Positions 7,238 through 17,722 are shown, counted from the first letter of the stretch. The stretch: 64,000 nt of DNA from Tetragenococcus solitarius NBRC 100494 (GCF_001544195.1 NZ_BCPY01000003.1:1-64000); one strand, 5' to 3'. The notes: a model not told the origin generated them from the sequence alone. Translations and numbers: made by a program.

Positions 7238-8758
7238 ATGGATACAAAAAAAGTACTAATTACGATATTTGGCGGAACAGGCGACTTGGCAAAGCGTAAG
7301 TTATATCCCTCTCTTTTTCGTCTATATCAAAAAGGAAATATAAGCGATAATTTTGCTGTTATCGGAACAGCACGACGTCCATGGAGCAATGAAACATATC
7401 ATGAAGTAATCAAAGAAGCCATCAAAAGCTTTGAACCTTCAGACAAAGAAGCAGATGATTTTGCTTCTCACTTTTATTATCAATCGCATAATGTTAAAGA
7501 CACCCAACATTATGATGTATTAAAAAAATTAAGTGATCAATTAGATGAACAGTACGGGCTGGAAGGAAACCGTATTTTTTACCTGGCGATGTCACCAAAC
7601 TTTTTTGGCACCATCGTTTCCCGTCTAAAATCACAAAAAATGCTTGATACAAAAGGTTATCAGCGAGTAATTATCGAAAAACCATTTGGTAATGATTACC
7701 AATCTGCTTTTGAACTAAATGAAGAAATCAACCAAGCTTTTGCCGAAGAAGATATTTATCGAATTGATCACTACTTAGGTAAAGAAATGATTCAAAATAT
7801 CTCAGCCCTTCGTTTTGCTAACCTGATTTTAGAATCTATTTGGAATAACCGGTATATCGACAATATTCAAATTAGCTTAGCTGAAGAAGTAGGTGTAGAA
7901 GAACGTGGCGGATACTACGATCAAAGCGGAGCATTAAAAGATATGGTACAAAATCACATTTTGCAAATGCTGTCACTGCTTGCAATGGAGCCACCCGTTG
8001 TCTTTTCAGAAAAAGAAATCCGTACAGAAAAGATTAAAGCGCTAGAATCTATCCGTATGTATACAGAAGACGAAGTCCGTGAGAACTTTGTACGCGGGCA
8101 ATACGTAGAAGGCGAAATTAACAATCATAGTTTCCCAAGTTACCGAGATGAAGAAAATGTTGATGAAAATTCATTAACCGAAACATTTGTTGCAGGGAAA
8201 TTTTTAATCGATAATTTCCGTTGGTCAGGTGTTCCTTTTTATGTTCGAACAGGAAAGCATTTAACGGAAAAAGGCACAAGAATTAATATTGTCTTCAAGC
8301 AAGTTCCCATAAATGTTTTTAAAAACTCAATTACTGGTCCTTGTGAAGAACAAAGATTAGAACCAAATGTTTTAACAATTTATATCCAGCCTACAGAAGG
8401 TTTTTCTTTAACGATGAATGGCAAAGAAATCGGCCAAGGCTTCCAAACAGAGCCTGTAAAATTAGAACACCGAAATAGCGCAGATATCATCGAAAATACG
8501 CCAGAGGCCTATGAAAAACTTTTGCTTGATGCCCTAAATGGAGATGGAACAAACTTTACTCATTGGGATGAAGTCGCACAATCATGGAGAATCGTGGATC
8601 GTATTCGTGAAACTTGGGATAAAGATCAACAAACACCTCCTGGTTATCCTGCCGGAACTATGGGACCTAAAGAGGCTTATCAATTGCTTGAAAAAGAAGG
8701 ACGTTATTGGATTTGGGAGCCAGATGAGTGGTACCGCAAACGTGGCTTATTGAAATAG
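7238..8758 (+). CDS. zwf: Glucose-6-phosphate 1-dehydrogenase
   Basis: A 506-residue oxidoreductase that turns glucose 6-phosphate into 6-phosphogluconolactone with NADP, the entry step of the oxidative pentose phosphate pathway. The Rossmann motif GGTGDLAKRKL is at residues 12-22. The active-site signature RIDHYLGKE is near residue 176, with the catalytic histidine further on. The start is the ATG preceded by AAAGGAAG at 7223-7230. A TTG further upstream in frame overlaps mntR and lacks an SD. A hairpin terminator follows. Confidence 0.95.
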   Translation: MDTKKVLITIFGGTGDLAKRKLYPSLFRLYQKGNISDNFAVIGTARRPWSNETYHEVIKEAIKSFEPSDKEADDFASHFYYQSHNVKDTQHYDVLKKLSDQLDEQYGLEGNRIFYLAMSPNFFGTIVSRLKSQKMLDTKGYQRVIIEKPFGNDYQSAFELNEEINQAFAEEDIYRIDHYLGKEMIQNISALRFANLILESIWNNRYIDNIQISLAEEVGVEERGGYYDQSGALKDMVQNHILQMLSLLAMEPPVVFSEKEIRTEKIKALESIRMYTEDEVRENFVRGQYVEGEINNHSFPSYRDEENVDENSLTETFVAGKFLIDNFRWSGVPFYVRTGKHLTEKGTRINIVFKQVPINVFKNSITGPCEEQRLEPNVLTIYIQPTEGFSLTMNGKEIGQGFQTEPVKLEHRNSADIIENTPEAYEKLLLDALNGDGTNFTHWDEVAQSWRIVDRIRETWDKDQQTPPGYPAGTMGPKEAYQLLEKEGRYWIWEPDEWYRKRGLLK

Positions 8759-8771
8759 TAAAAAATAAAAC

Positions 8772-8829
8772 AAAAAAGTTCCGAATAAGAAAGTGGCAAA
8801 TAACCCTTTTCTTACTCGGAATTTTTTTA
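8772..8829. terminator. Bidirectional terminator between zwf and ileS
   Basis: A long imperfect hairpin with outer arms AAAAAGTTCCGA and TCGGAATTTTT and an inner TAAGAAA/TTTCTTA pairing, flanked by A and T tracts. It separates two convergent genes. Confidence 0.85.
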
Positions 8830-8843
8830 TATTACAAATCTTT

Positions 8844-11636
8844 TTATTCAAAGCCTTCTTGAACGGCTTCTGGATGTTCATCTTCTACAATCGCTGCACA
8901 ATGTGCACAAATCGTTGGGAAATGTTCATTTTCTCCAACAGTCTTTCTTACCTGCCGACAACGCTGGCAAACCTCTCCGTCAGCTTTTTCGACCAAGATT
9001 GCTACGTCATCAAATTGCACAGCTTTTTCAGGCGCTTTTTCACCTGCTTCTTTGATTTCAAAGAAGTCTGGTGAAATGATCAATAGTTGAGCCACGTTGT
9101 CTCCTACAACGTTTAATAACGTCTGAACTTGTTCGTTTGGATAGACTGTTACTTTGGCTTCCATCGATTTGCCTATTAATTTTTCGTTTCTAGCAATTTC
9201 TAATGCTTTTAATACTTTATCACGAAATTCCATAAAAGCAGTCCAAATATCTAATAATTCTTCTTGATTTGGATAAACTTGGTAAGCTGGAAAGTCAGTC
9301 AATTGAACATAATCCGCCTCTTCTTTTAAGAAAGACCAGATTTCTTCTGTAGTAAATGGAATGATAGGTGTTAACAACTTAGCGATGGCAACGGCTGCTT
9401 TATAAAAAACAGTTTGCATACAACGACGTTCATAACTATCTTCTTTTTCAATATACACGACATCTTTTGCAAAATCTAAATAAAATGAAGATAAATCCAC
9501 CGTAATAAAGTTTAAAATCGTACGATAAACATGTAAGAAATCATATTTATCATAACCATTGTCACGTACCTCTTTAATAAGCTGATTTAAACGAATTAAC
9601 ATATACTTATCGACAGAACGCAGATCAACAAAGTCAATTTCGTTTGTTTTTGGTTCAAAGTCGCTGGTATTCGCCAGTAAAAATCTTACGGTATTTCTGA
9701 TTTTCCGATAGACTTCCGATACTTGTTTCAAGATATCCATTGAAACTCTGACATCCGATTCATAATCAACGCTACCAACCCACAAACGCAAAATATCAGC
9801 ACCCATTTGTTTGATTACCTTATCTGGAACAATTGTATTTCCTAAAGATTTACTCATTTTATGACCTTCGCCATCTAATGTAAATCCTTGAGATAATACT
9901 GATTTATAAGGAGCAACGCCATTCACCGCAACACTAGTTGTAATACTGGAATTAAACCAGCCACGGTATTGGTCAGAGCCTTCTAGATACATATCAGCTG
10001 GAAAAGCTAATTCCGGACGTTGTCGTAAAACTGCTTCATGAGAAGAACCAGAATCAAACCAGACATCCATAATATCTGTTTCTTTTGTGAAAGTGCCATT
10101 TGGTGAATCTGGATGAGTGAATCCTTCTGGCAATAAATCTTTAGCGTCTCGTTCAAACCAGACATTAGAGCCATATTCTTCAAATAACTGGGCAACATGT
10201 TCGATGGTTTCTGGCGTAATAATTGCTTCCCCATTCTCGGCATAAAAAATAGGTAAAGGCACGCCCCAAGCACGTTGTCTTGAAATTACCCAGTCACCAC
10301 GATCTCTTACCATGTTATATAAACGTGATTTCCCCCATGGAATAATCCAATCAACTTTTTCAATTTCGTCTAAAATATTTTGACGGAACTTATCGATTGA
10401 AGCAAACCATTGTGGAGTTGCTCTGAAAATAACAGGCTTTTTTGTGCGCCAATCATGTGGGTAACTATGAACAAAGAAATCAAGACTTAGCAATGCCCCT
10501 TTTTCTTTGAGAAGATCAGTGATCATTGGGTTGGCCTTATCATAAAAGATTCCTTCAAAGCCAGGAGCTTCTGACGTAAAGACTCCTCGACTGTCAACGG
10601 GAGAAAGTACAGGTAAGCCATATTTTTTTCCTACATAGTAGTCATCTTCCCCATGACCAGGAGCCGTATGTACTAAACCAGTCCCCGTATCTAAAGTGAC
10701 ATGATCGCCTAAGATTAATAAAGATGTCCGATCATAAAAAGGATGTTGTGCCTTCATATTTTCCAACTGTGAGCCTTTAAATTCTTGTAGTATTTCTACT
10801 TCATCCCACGCCAATACTTCTTGAACATCTTCTAATAAGTCTTTAGCGACCACATATTTATTTCCATCTGCTTTTACCTGAACGTAGTCAAAATCTGGAT
10901 GTACAGCAATCGCTAAATTAGATGGGAGTGTCCATGGCGTTGTTGTCCAAATAATAAAAGATGTATCTTCATCTAAGAGTTCTTTTCCATCGACCACCTT
11001 AAACGATACGTAAATTGAGGGAGATTTAATATCTTTATACTCAATTTCTGCTTCTGCTAAAGAGGACTCACTTGAAGGAGACCAGTAAATTGGTTTCATT
11101 CCTTTATAGATATAACCCTTTTCAGCCATTTTACCAAAAACCCGAATCTCTGCAGCTTCATAACTAGGCGCTAAAGTAACATAAGGATCTTCCCATTCCC
11201 CCTGTACGCCTAATCGTTTAAAGTCATTGCGCTGTTTATCAATTTGTGTCATCGCGTAATCATAGCATTTCTGACGATATTCCGCTGTTGACATTTCTTT
11301 TCTTTTAATTCCTTTATTGGTCAATACCTGTTCAATCGGAAGACCGTGTGTATCCCAGCCGGGTACATAAGGGGCACGGAAGCCAGACATCGATTTCGCA
11401 CGAATAATGATATCTTTACTAATTTTATTTAAAGCATGACCTATATGAATGTTGCCATTGGCAAACGGAGGGCCATCGTGCAAAACAAAAGTGGGCTTCC
11501 CTTCGTTTATTTTTTGGCGTTTGCCATAGATATCATTTTCTTCCCATTCTTTTTGCCAGTCTCCCTCGCGATTAGGAAGATTTCCGCGCATCGGAAATTT
11601 CGTTTTCCCTAAATGAAGTGTATCTTTCATTTTCAT
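8844..11636 (-). CDS. ileS: Isoleucyl-tRNA synthetase
   Basis: A 930-residue class Ia synthetase of the bacterial type. The HIGH motif lies in [12 protein letters not shown] (about residues 60-71) and KMSKS in [10 protein letters not shown] (about 590-600). The connecting editing domain lies between them. A C-terminal zinc finger is visible as CQRC and CAHC about 20 residues apart near residue 905. It charges tRNA-Ile and edits valine. A T-box leader precedes it. It sits directly after divIVA at the end of the dcw cluster, a common Firmicutes order. The start ATG follows AAAGGAG at a slightly long 12-base spacing. Confidence 0.97.
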   Translation of the reverse strand: MKMKDTLHLGKTKFPMRGNLPNREGDWQKEWEENDIYGKRQKINEGKPTFVLHDGPPFANGNIHIGHALNKISKDIIIRAKSMSGFRAPYVPGWDTHGLPIEQVLTNKGIKRKEMSTAEYRQKCYDYAMTQIDKQRNDFKRLGVQGEWEDPYVTLAPSYEAAEIRVFGKMAEKGYIYKGMKPIYWSPSSESSLAEAEIEYKDIKSPSIYVSFKVVDGKELLDEDTSFIIWTTTPWTLPSNLAIAVHPDFDYVQVKADGNKYVVAKDLLEDVQEVLAWDEVEILQEFKGSQLENMKAQHPFYDRTSLLILGDHVTLDTGTGLVHTAPGHGEDDYYVGKKYGLPVLSPVDSRGVFTSEAPGFEGIFYDKANPMITDLLKEKGALLSLDFFVHSYPHDWRTKKPVIFRATPQWFASIDKFRQNILDEIEKVDWIIPWGKSRLYNMVRDRGDWVISRQRAWGVPLPIFYAENGEAIITPETIEHVAQLFEEYGSNVWFERDAKDLLPEGFTHPDSPNGTFTKETDIMDVWFDSGSSHEAVLRQRPELAFPADMYLEGSDQYRGWFNSSITTSVAVNGVAPYKSVLSQGFTLDGEGHKMSKSLGNTIVPDKVIKQMGADILRLWVGSVDYESDVRVSMDILKQVSEVYRKIRNTVRFLLANTSDFEPKTNEIDFVDLRSVDKYMLIRLNQLIKEVRDNGYDKYDFLHVYRTILNFITVDLSSFYLDFAKDVVYIEKEDSYERRCMQTVFYKAAVAIAKLLTPIIPFTTEEIWSFLKEEADYVQLTDFPAYQVYPNQEELLDIWTAFMEFRDKVLKALEIARNEKLIGKSMEAKVTVYPNEQVQTLLNVVGDNVAQLLIISPDFFEIKEAGEKAPEKAVQFDDVAILVEKADGEVCQRCRQVRKTVGENEHFPTICAHCAAIVEDEHPEAVQEGFE

Positions 11637-11724
11637 CGTAATATCATGCTCCTTTATTAATGTATTTACAACAATAATTCGAATAAAAACTTAAGGCAGT
11701 CACTAACTTAAGTTAAAAAAATTT

Positions 11725-11932
11725 ACAATAAAAAAACGCTCGCCCAAACGGGACGAACGTGTCGTGGTACCACCCAAAGTTCAAAAATAATGTTATTTTT
11801 CTCTAGAATCGTTAACGAGATTAACCGTTATTCCCTACTTTATTCAAGAATAAGTTTTGTAGATGATCTAACAAAATGCAGAGTTTATCGGGCTCTCACT
11901 ATCACCGACTCGCTTTAAAAGTACAAAATGTT
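11725..11932 (-). promoter_or_regulatory. T-box leader of ileS
   Basis: On the minus strand the leader has a stem I region with the AGTCGGTGATAGTGAGAGCC element (about 11895-11910). A stem III region with AACG/CGTT pairing follows. Next come the antiterminator T-box core TTTGGGTGGTACCACGAC (11761..11778) and a competing terminator (11730..11760) with a 10-bp stem and a seven-T run. Uncharged tRNA-Ile should favour read-through. An AUC near 11863 is a candidate specifier, but I could not settle the fold by eye. Confidence 0.92.
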
Positions 11933-11940
11933 TTTCTGTT

Positions 11941-12690
11941 CTACTCATTGTCAAAATTATATTCTTCTGTATCTTCATGATCTTCTGCTGAAACTGGGAC
12001 AACGCGTTGACTTGAATCCACCACCGATACATCCTCTTGTTCGTCAGAAGGTTGGTCATTATCTGTTTGTTCTGAGTTTACTTCAGAATCATTTTCATTG
12101 TCAAGCTCTTCTGCCAATATTTCACGAAAAACTTTATGACTATCTTCTACATAACTAGAAAAAGGGGCAAGAATTTCATCCCACTCCGGACTTTTTACTT
12201 GTTCCAATTGTGTTTCAAGCATCAAAGATAAATTATTATGAAATACCCTGGTTTTTTTCTTCAGATCATTGGTTTCTGTTGTTAATTCACGTGCTTTTTG
12301 GGTCGCATCGCTTAAAATTTCTTTTGCTTTCTCTTGGGCTGCTGTAGTCAGCTTCTGCGCTTGTTTTTCAGCGTTAGCTACTAATTCATCAGCTTTATTT
12401 TGAGCAGAGGTAACAACCACTTCAGATTCTTTATTTGCACTTTTTTTCACCTTATCTGCTGTGTCTTGTGCCACAACAATCGATTGGTTCAACGCATCTT
12501 TTAATTCATTGAAATATTCTAATTTTTCTTCTGAATGTTTTAATGATTTTTCCAATTCACGATTTCTTTGAACAACTTCTTCATAATCTCTAACAACAAT
12601 ATCCAAAAAGTCGTCAACTTCGTCTTTTTCGTAACCTCTCATTTTAGTCTCGAAACTCTTGTTTTGAATATCTAATGGAGTTAATGCCAT
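11941..12690 (-). CDS. divIVA: Septum site/polar scaffold protein DivIVA
   Basis: A 249-residue DivIVA. The N-terminal lipid-binding domain (residues 1-60, LTPLDIQNKSFETKMRGYEK and EVDDFLD) inserts into strongly curved membrane. Coiled coil runs over about residues 35-165 with Ala/Lys-rich heptads. The C-terminal 70 residues are acidic and probably disordered. In cocci it recruits division and cell-wall proteins at the septum. Translation is placed at the ATG six bases after AGAGGTG, not at the GTG three codons upstream. Confidence 0.95.
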   Translation of the reverse strand: MALTPLDIQNKSFETKMRGYEKDEVDDFLDIVVRDYEEVVQRNRELEKSLKHSEEKLEYFNELKDALNQSIVVAQDTADKVKKSANKESEVVVTSAQNKADELVANAEKQAQKLTTAAQEKAKEILSDATQKARELTTETNDLKKKTRVFHNNLSLMLETQLEQVKSPEWDEILAPFSSYVEDSHKVFREILAEELDNENDSEVNSEQTDNDQPSDEQEDVSVVDSSQRVVPVSAEDHEDTEEYNFDNE

Positions 12691-12708
12691 TTTATACACC
12701 TCTTTATT

Positions 12709-13500
12709 TTATTTACGTAAAACGCCTAAAGTCAAGCGAATTTTTCCTTTTTTGGTCGTTCCTTCTATCGCTTGAATCTGCAACCGTCCAAAACCTCGAA
12801 CAGAAACAATATCCAATAAATCCAAAAGAAAATCCGGTCGTTGCATTGGCGTCCAGTTTACTTTTATTTTTCCTGTTTCAATTAATTGTTTTGCACGCTG
12901 CCTTGAAATATTAAAAATTGTGCCGACCACATTATCTAAACGCAACGAACTCACTGTTGCTTTTTCATCGGTCCAATCGTCTTTTGGTGTTAAAATATCA
13001 GTATAAGACCGTTCTTCTAACCGTACCTTGACATTTCCAATTTTAGTTGCTTGTAATTGAATATAATGACTGATTTCTTTAGCAACAAAAACTTGCCAGT
13101 TTTCACCGTCTGAAATAATATCTCCGAGAAACTCTCTCCTAATACCTGTACCAATTAAACTACCTAGTATTTTTCCATGACTTAAAGTAGTAAACTTCTT
13201 AGGATAATGGATACTAAATAACTCGATCTCAAAATCTTCTTGCACAGGTTTATAGTACTCAGGAAAGATTAAACAGCGCCGTCTTTCTGCAGCTTCGTAA
13301 CCGCCGAAAAATCGAAAACTTAATTCTGTTTCCTGTCTTACAAGCGTTTCTAAAATAAACGCTTGTCTAGGATCTAAAAATTCAGTCAAAACCGGAGCAT
13401 ACTGCATATTTACCTGTTCAACCCAATCTTGCACCATATCAATAAACGGGCGCTCATCATTTCTAAAATGCTGATATATATTGGTGTCCACTATTTTCAC
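12709..13500 (-). CDS. ylmH: S4-domain RNA-binding protein YlmH
   Basis: A 263-residue YlmH-family protein. An N-terminal and central region of the family is followed by an S4 RNA-binding domain at about residues 185-245 (LDNVVGTIFNISRQRAKQLIETGKIKVNW). In Bacillus subtilis and streptococci it is encoded in the ylm block between ftsZ and divIVA. Recent work in B. subtilis links it to rescue of stalled ribosomes and nascent-chain quality control. Here it lies 6 bases after yggT and 18 before divIVA, in the expected order. Confidence 0.92.
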   Translation of the reverse strand: MKIVDTNIYQHFRNDERPFIDMVQDWVEQVNMQYAPVLTEFLDPRQAFILETLVRQETELSFRFFGGYEAAERRRCLIFPEYYKPVQEDFEIELFSIHYPKKFTTLSHGKILGSLIGTGIRREFLGDIISDGENWQVFVAKEISHYIQLQATKIGNVKVRLEERSYTDILTPKDDWTDEKATVSSLRLDNVVGTIFNISRQRAKQLIETGKIKVNWTPMQRPDFLLDLLDIVSVRGFGRLQIQAIEGTTKKGKIRLTLGVLRK

Positions 13501-13506
13501 CTCCCG

Positions 13507-13776
13507 TTAGAAAATAGCTATTATGATGCGAGACAATGCTTGGACGGCGAGTTGAAGGACAATAATAGCAAATGCTATATTGAAATTTATTGGCCCCAAC
13601 GATAAATTTAGATGATCAAACAAACTTAAATAGGGTTCACAGATTTTACGTAGAAAACGGCCAATAGCAGAATCATAACCGCCCGGAAACCAAGATAAAA
13701 GTGCATATATCACAAGTAAAATGGTATATAAATATACGATATCATTTACTAGACTGATTAATCGATAAATTATAAT
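13507..13776 (-). CDS. yggT: YggT/YlmG family membrane protein, apparent ATT start
   Basis: A protein of about 89 residues with two hydrophobic segments (about 5-33 and 66-89) and the family core LLSWFPGGYDS ... GRFLRKICEPYL. The family is linked to membrane organisation and division. The first ATG/GTG/TTG in frame is a GTG at 13713, which would remove the first helix. Reading upstream, the frame stays open to a perfect GGAGGAGG (13784..13791) and then, 7 bases on, ATT at 13774..13776. That gives the family's normal length of about 90. The frame is also in phase with the sepF TAG stop. I infer AUU initiation. A sequencing error is the alternative. Confidence 0.78.
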   Translation of the reverse strand: MIIYRLISLVNDIVYLYTILLVIYALLSWFPGGYDSAIGRFLRKICEPYLSLFDHLNLSLGPINFNIAFAIIVLQLAVQALSRIIIAIF

Positions 13777-13794
13777 ATTGTTTCCTCCTCCAGG

Positions 13795-14430
13795 CTATAA
13801 ATCAAATAAATTACTTTCAACTAATGACTGCGCTGTGCCATCAATTTCAACTTCTTTAGGTGTACATAAAAATATTTCGTCTGCTACTCGTTTGATATCG
13901 CCATCTTCAGCATAGACAGTTCCAGTTAGAAAATCAACAATACGTCTTGCTTGGTGTTCTTCAATCAAACGAAAGTTAACAAGTACAGACTTTCCACCAA
14001 TAACATGTTTAGCAATCGTCATTGCCTCAGAATAAGCACGTGGTTCTATTACCATTATTTTCCCTGACTGGCTTTTTTGTGCTTGCTTTGGTTGATTTGC
14101 TTTCATTGCTACCACATTATTTTCAGGACGGTTAGGTCTTGCAGGTTGTACAGGCCTTTGCTCAGCAGCCTGCGCTTTTCCAACTGGACGTGAACTTTGC
14201 GGTGGTTGTTTGGTTGTTTGTGCTTTTGCTTGCATTGGTTTTCGAACAGCCGATCCCATATTAGAAGTTTGCGGCTGTGATTTTTTCTGCGGATTGGGCC
14301 TTTTTTTACTAGCCGATGCAGCACCAGTTTGTTGTGGTGCTACTGGTTTATTTTGAGTTGTTTGATAATTATCCATGTATTCTTCATCTTCCAAACCAAA
14401 AAAGTTTGAAACTTTCTCCATAAATGACAT
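13795..14430 (-). CDS. sepF: Cell division protein SepF
   Basis: A 211-residue FtsZ-binding membrane anchor. The N-terminal amphipathic helix (MSFMEKVSNFFGLED) targets the membrane. A long Gln/Pro/Ala/Lys-rich linker (about residues 20-122) follows. The conserved C-terminal SepF domain (about 122-205) carries GKIMVIEPRAYSEAMTIAKH and a glycine-rich polymerisation surface. It lies between yggS and yggT in the standard ylm order. The linker is longer and more basic than in B. subtilis SepF (151 residues). Confidence 0.94.
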   Translation of the reverse strand: MSFMEKVSNFFGLEDEEYMDNYQTTQNKPVAPQQTGAASASKKRPNPQKKSQPQTSNMGSAVRKPMQAKAQTTKQPPQSSRPVGKAQAAEQRPVQPARPNRPENNVVAMKANQPKQAQKSQSGKIMVIEPRAYSEAMTIAKHVIGGKSVLVNFRLIEEHQARRIVDFLTGTVYAEDGDIKRVADEIFLCTPKEVEIDGTAQSLVESNLFDL

Positions 14431-14444
14431 GTCACACCCTCCTT

Positions 14445-15119
14445 CTAATCTTCAAATAGAGCTGTCCCCACTCTTATGAGAGTTGCTCCTTCTTGTATTG
14501 CGATTGAAAAATCATTACTCATACCCATACTCGTTTGAGTACAAGGAGCAAAGGACAAATTTTTTGCTTTAATTGTCTCTTGCATTTTTTTAAGTTTATA
14601 AAAGATCTCATGTTGTTCTGTTTTAGTTGAATGAAGTGGAGCCATCGTCATTAACCCTACGATTTTTATCTTATCATAAGAGGCTAACTGTTCAATAAAG
14701 TCACCTAACTCTTCTTTAGCAACTCCTTGTTTTGAGGCTTCGCCACTCACGTTGACTTCTACAAAACAGTAGATCGTTTTTTCTGCCCTTTTTTGAATTT
14801 CATTGGCTAATTTTAAACTATCTAAAGCATGAAAAAAGTCGATTTCATTGATCACTGTTTTTACTTTCCTACGTTGTAAGTTACCAATGAAATGCCATGA
14901 AACATTGGTAAAGGCACGCATTTTTTCTTTTTTAGCCAGAAATTGATCTGTTCGATTTTCAGCTAAATGTACGACACCTTGTTTGGCTAATTCAATGGTC
15001 TGTTTAAGGTCAACCGATTTTGTTACACCCACCAATGTAACTTCCGAGCTCGAACGTGAAACAAGAGCACAGGAATCCTGTATCTCTTGCTGAACCTTCC
15101 GCAAGTTATCAGAAATCAT
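14445..15119 (-). CDS. yggS: Pyridoxal phosphate homeostasis protein YggS/YlmE
   Basis: A 224-residue single-domain PLP-binding protein with an alanine-racemase-like TIM barrel. The PLP lysine lies in LVGVTKSV near residue 34. HFIGNLQRRK and the C-terminal SMGMSNDFSIAIQEGATLIRVGTALF carry phosphate-contacting residues. It has no known enzymatic role and buffers cellular PLP and amino-acid pools. It follows ftsZ by 15 bases. Confidence 0.93.
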   Translation of the reverse strand: MISDNLRKVQQEIQDSCALVSRSSSEVTLVGVTKSVDLKQTIELAKQGVVHLAENRTDQFLAKKEKMRAFTNVSWHFIGNLQRRKVKTVINEIDFFHALDSLKLANEIQKRAEKTIYCFVEVNVSGEASKQGVAKEELGDFIEQLASYDKIKIVGLMTMAPLHSTKTEQHEIFYKLKKMQETIKAKNLSFAPCTQTSMGMSNDFSIAIQEGATLIRVGTALFED

Positions 15120-15134
15120 GTGCTCTTTCCTCCC

Positions 15135-16364
15135 TTATCTTTTACGACGGAAAAATGGTGGTGTATCTAATTCGTCGTCATCTGATTTTGGTGTATCCCG
15201 TTTGAAGGTATCAAAGTCTTTTTTTTCGATTTCTTCAAATTGTGTATTATCAATTTTAGGGCGGACATTCTCTTCTTTACGAATGTCCCAATCAGAAAAA
15301 TTATTGTCTTCTTTTTGTGCAGGTTGTGCTTGGTCCATATCAAAAATCGGTCTTTTCGCGCTTGCTTGATTTTGTCTAGAAGCGCGTCCGGACTTTTTTT
15401 CGCTTTTTGTCGGATCGATACCTGTTGCGATAACAGTTACGCGGATTTCATCTTCCATATCTTCATCGATAGAAGTGCCTAAAATAATATTTACATCACC
15501 GGTTGAAGCACCCGCTACGATGTCTGAAGCATCTTGAGCCTCAAATAAAGTCATATCTAAACCACCCGTAATGTTAAGTAGTACCTGTTCTGCTCCATCA
15601 ATCGAAGTTTCCAATAATGGTGAAGAGATAGCTTTCTTTGTCGCTTCAACTACACGTTCTTCGCCGCTAGCAATGCCTATTCCCATTAACGCTGTTCCCT
15701 GGTTTTTCATTACTGTTTTTACATCGGCGAAGTCTAAATTGACATATCCAGGAGCTGTAATTAAATCAGAAATTCCTTGAACCCCTTGTCTTAAAACATT
15801 ATCTGCTTCACGAAAAGCTTCAAGCATTGGTGTCTTTTTATCAACCACTTCTAATAAACGATTGTTGGAAATAATTAATAGGGTATCCACATTTTCTTTT
15901 AGTTTTGCAATACCTTCTGCAGCAAAATGTCCGCGTTTTGGTCCTTCAAAAGTAAATGGTCGTGTTACCACTCCAACAGTTAGTGCATCTAATTCTTTAG
16001 CAATACCGGCTACAATTGGTGCAGCTCCAGTACCGGTTCCACCGCCCATGCCGGCAGTAATGAAGATCATGTCTGCCCCACCAAGAGCTTCCCGAATAGC
16101 ATCTTCACTTTCTTCAGCAGATTTTTCTCCCACCTCAGGCTGAGACCCTGCCCCTAAACCTTGGGTGAATTTTGGTCCTAATTGGATGACCGTTTCTGCT
16201 TTTGAATTTTTTAATGCTTGTACATCTGTATTTACGGCAATAAATTCAACGCCTTTAACGTTTTCTTCAATCATTCGATTTACGGCGTTACCGCCTCCGC
16301 CGCCAACGCCGATCACTTTAATCACTGCGCCCTCATTGACGATATTATCCATTGAAAATTCCAT
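15135..16364 (-). CDS. ftsZ: Cell division protein FtsZ
   Basis: A 409-residue tubulin-like GTPase that forms the Z ring. The nucleotide site shows [13 protein letters not shown] (about residues 18-30) and the tubulin signature [10 protein letters not shown] (about 105-114). The T7 loop for catalysis follows at [11 protein letters not shown]. After the core (about 320 residues) comes a variable linker, then the conserved C-terminal peptide [13 protein letters not shown], which docks FtsA and SepF. It lies 23 bases after ftsA. Confidence 0.98.
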   Translation of the reverse strand: MEFSMDNIVNEGAVIKVIGVGGGGGNAVNRMIEENVKGVEFIAVNTDVQALKNSKAETVIQLGPKFTQGLGAGSQPEVGEKSAEESEDAIREALGGADMIFITAGMGGGTGTGAAPIVAGIAKELDALTVGVVTRPFTFEGPKRGHFAAEGIAKLKENVDTLLIISNNRLLEVVDKKTPMLEAFREADNVLRQGVQGISDLITAPGYVNLDFADVKTVMKNQGTALMGIGIASGEERVVEATKKAISSPLLETSIDGAEQVLLNITGGLDMTLFEAQDASDIVAGASTGDVNIILGTSIDEDMEDEIRVTVIATGIDPTKSEKKSGRASRQNQASAKRPIFDMDQAQPAQKEDNNFSDWDIRKEENVRPKIDNTQFEEIEKKDFDTFKRDTPKSDDDELDTPPFFRRKR

Positions 16365-16387
16365 ACTCTATCTTCCTTTCGCGCTTG

Positions 16388-17722
16388 TTATTCAAAAATA
16401 TTCGAGAAAAAGTTTTTCACTTTGTCGCCAAAACCTTCGCTTGGTTCTGGGTCATTTGGTTCTTGATAAGCTGGTTCTTCTGGTTCATAAGTTGGAGCTG
16501 GTTGTTCATAAGCTGGCTCTCTTGTATAAGCTTGTGAGCTTTGTTCAACTTGCGGAGTTTCACCAGTCACAGCACTTTTTGTTAATTGATAAACATCGCC
16601 CAACTCAGCTGCATACTCTAAAATACTGATGACATTTGTAAAGACTGGGTTTCTAAGTCCCATATGATTTGGCACATGTAATTTTACATTTACATCAAAA
16701 ATTTCTTGCGCAAGTTCAACTACTCCCGGAAGGCTTGCGGCTCCGCCAGATAGTACAATTCCCCCTGGCAATTCCAATGCCTCAATCTCATCAAGTGCTT
16801 CTTTTGCTTTTACAAAAATTTGTTCAATACGCGCCTCGATAATTTCTGATAAATAACGCTCATCCACATTGACCGGCTCCGATTGACCAATTACATCTAC
16901 TGGAAATTCTTCACTAGTAGATGTTCTTTCAGGATAAGCATCACCATAATTAATTTTTAATGCTTCGGCATTTTTGAACGATGTATTCAGCACGGTAGAA
17001 ATATCTTTTGTAACAAATTCTCCACCTTCTTGGTTCACATAAGTAAATTTCAGCTGTTTATCATGCATTACAGCAACTGTGGTTTGTCCACCACCAATAT
17101 CAATCACCGTAGTGCCAAAATCTTGTTCACCATCGGAAAGAATTGAACTTGTTAATGCTAAAGGCGTGATAATCATTTCACTAATAAATAAACCTGCTTG
17201 TTCAACACATTTACGAACATTATGAATAACCGTTTTAGGCCCAGTGAAGATGGAGGCATTCATCTCTAAACGTACACCGATCATACCTCTTGGATCTTTA
17301 ATCCCCTCAAAGCCATCAACTGTAAAGTCTTGCGGTAAAATCGTAATAATTTGTCTTTCAGGAGGGACAGAACGAACAAGAGCCGCCGATGCAACATTAC
17401 GTACATCTTCATCTGTAATTTCTTTTGATTCATTGTTAACAGCAATCATACCCTGGCAATCTTCAACTTCTAACAGATTGGCCGGTAAGCCAACACAAAC
17501 ATTGCGGATTTGTATTCCCGCTTTTTCTTCTGCTTGAGCAACAGCTCGTTGAATTGCTTGGACCGTTTTATCAATATCGATCACAATGCCACGATTGATC
17601 CCTTCTGATTTTGCATTTCCTACGCCAATAATGTTCATCTGGCCTTCTATATATTCAGCTACAACAACTTTGACCGATGTCGTACCGATATCTAGGCCAA
17701 CATACATTCCAGTTTTTGCCAT
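16388..17722 (-). CDS. ftsA: Cell division protein FtsA
   Basis: A 444-residue actin-like ATPase that tethers FtsZ to the membrane. Visible are the phosphate-1 motif VGLDIGTTSVKVV (about residues 8-20), the 1C domain, the phosphate-2 motif TVIDIGGGQTTVAV and the adenosine motif GIVLSGGAASLPGV. A Pro/Glu/Tyr-rich linker leads to a C-terminal amphipathic helix (GFGDKVKNFFSNIF) that inserts in the membrane. The ATG follows AGGAGGG by 10 bases. Confidence 0.97.
   Translation of the reverse strand: MAKTGMYVGLDIGTTSVKVVVAEYIEGQMNIIGVGNAKSEGINRGIVIDIDKTVQAIQRAVAQAEEKAGIQIRNVCVGLPANLLEVEDCQGMIAVNNESKEITDEDVRNVASAALVRSVPPERQIITILPQDFTVDGFEGIKDPRGMIGVRLEMNASIFTGPKTVIHNVRKCVEQAGLFISEMIITPLALTSSILSDGEQDFGTTVIDIGGGQTTVAVMHDKQLKFTYVNQEGGEFVTKDISTVLNTSFKNAEALKINYGDAYPERTSTSEEFPVDVIGQSEPVNVDERYLSEIIEARIEQIFVKAKEALDEIEALELPGGIVLSGGAASLPGVVELAQEIFDVNVKLHVPNHMGLRNPVFTNVISILEYAAELGDVYQLTKSAVTGETPQVEQSSQAYTREPAYEQPAPTYEPEEPAYQEPNDPEPSEGFGDKVKNFFSNIFE

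Noticed and set aside
10007..10273. 88-codon minus-strand frame inside ileS
   Set aside because: It lies in another frame of ileS, lacks a ribosome site and has no recognisable domain.
13711..13713. GTG as the yggT start
   Set aside because: It has no SD and would remove the first membrane helix. The frame is open upstream to a perfect SD.
13795..13797. Programmed read-through of the sepF TAG to make a SepF-YggT fusion
   Set aside because: A strong SD sits between the two frames, so separate initiation is simpler. The shared phase is noted but may be chance.
16165..16629. 154-codon plus-strand open frame across ftsZ and ftsA
   Set aside because: It is antisense to two certain genes, has no SD and its composition mirrors the ftsZ/ftsA codons.
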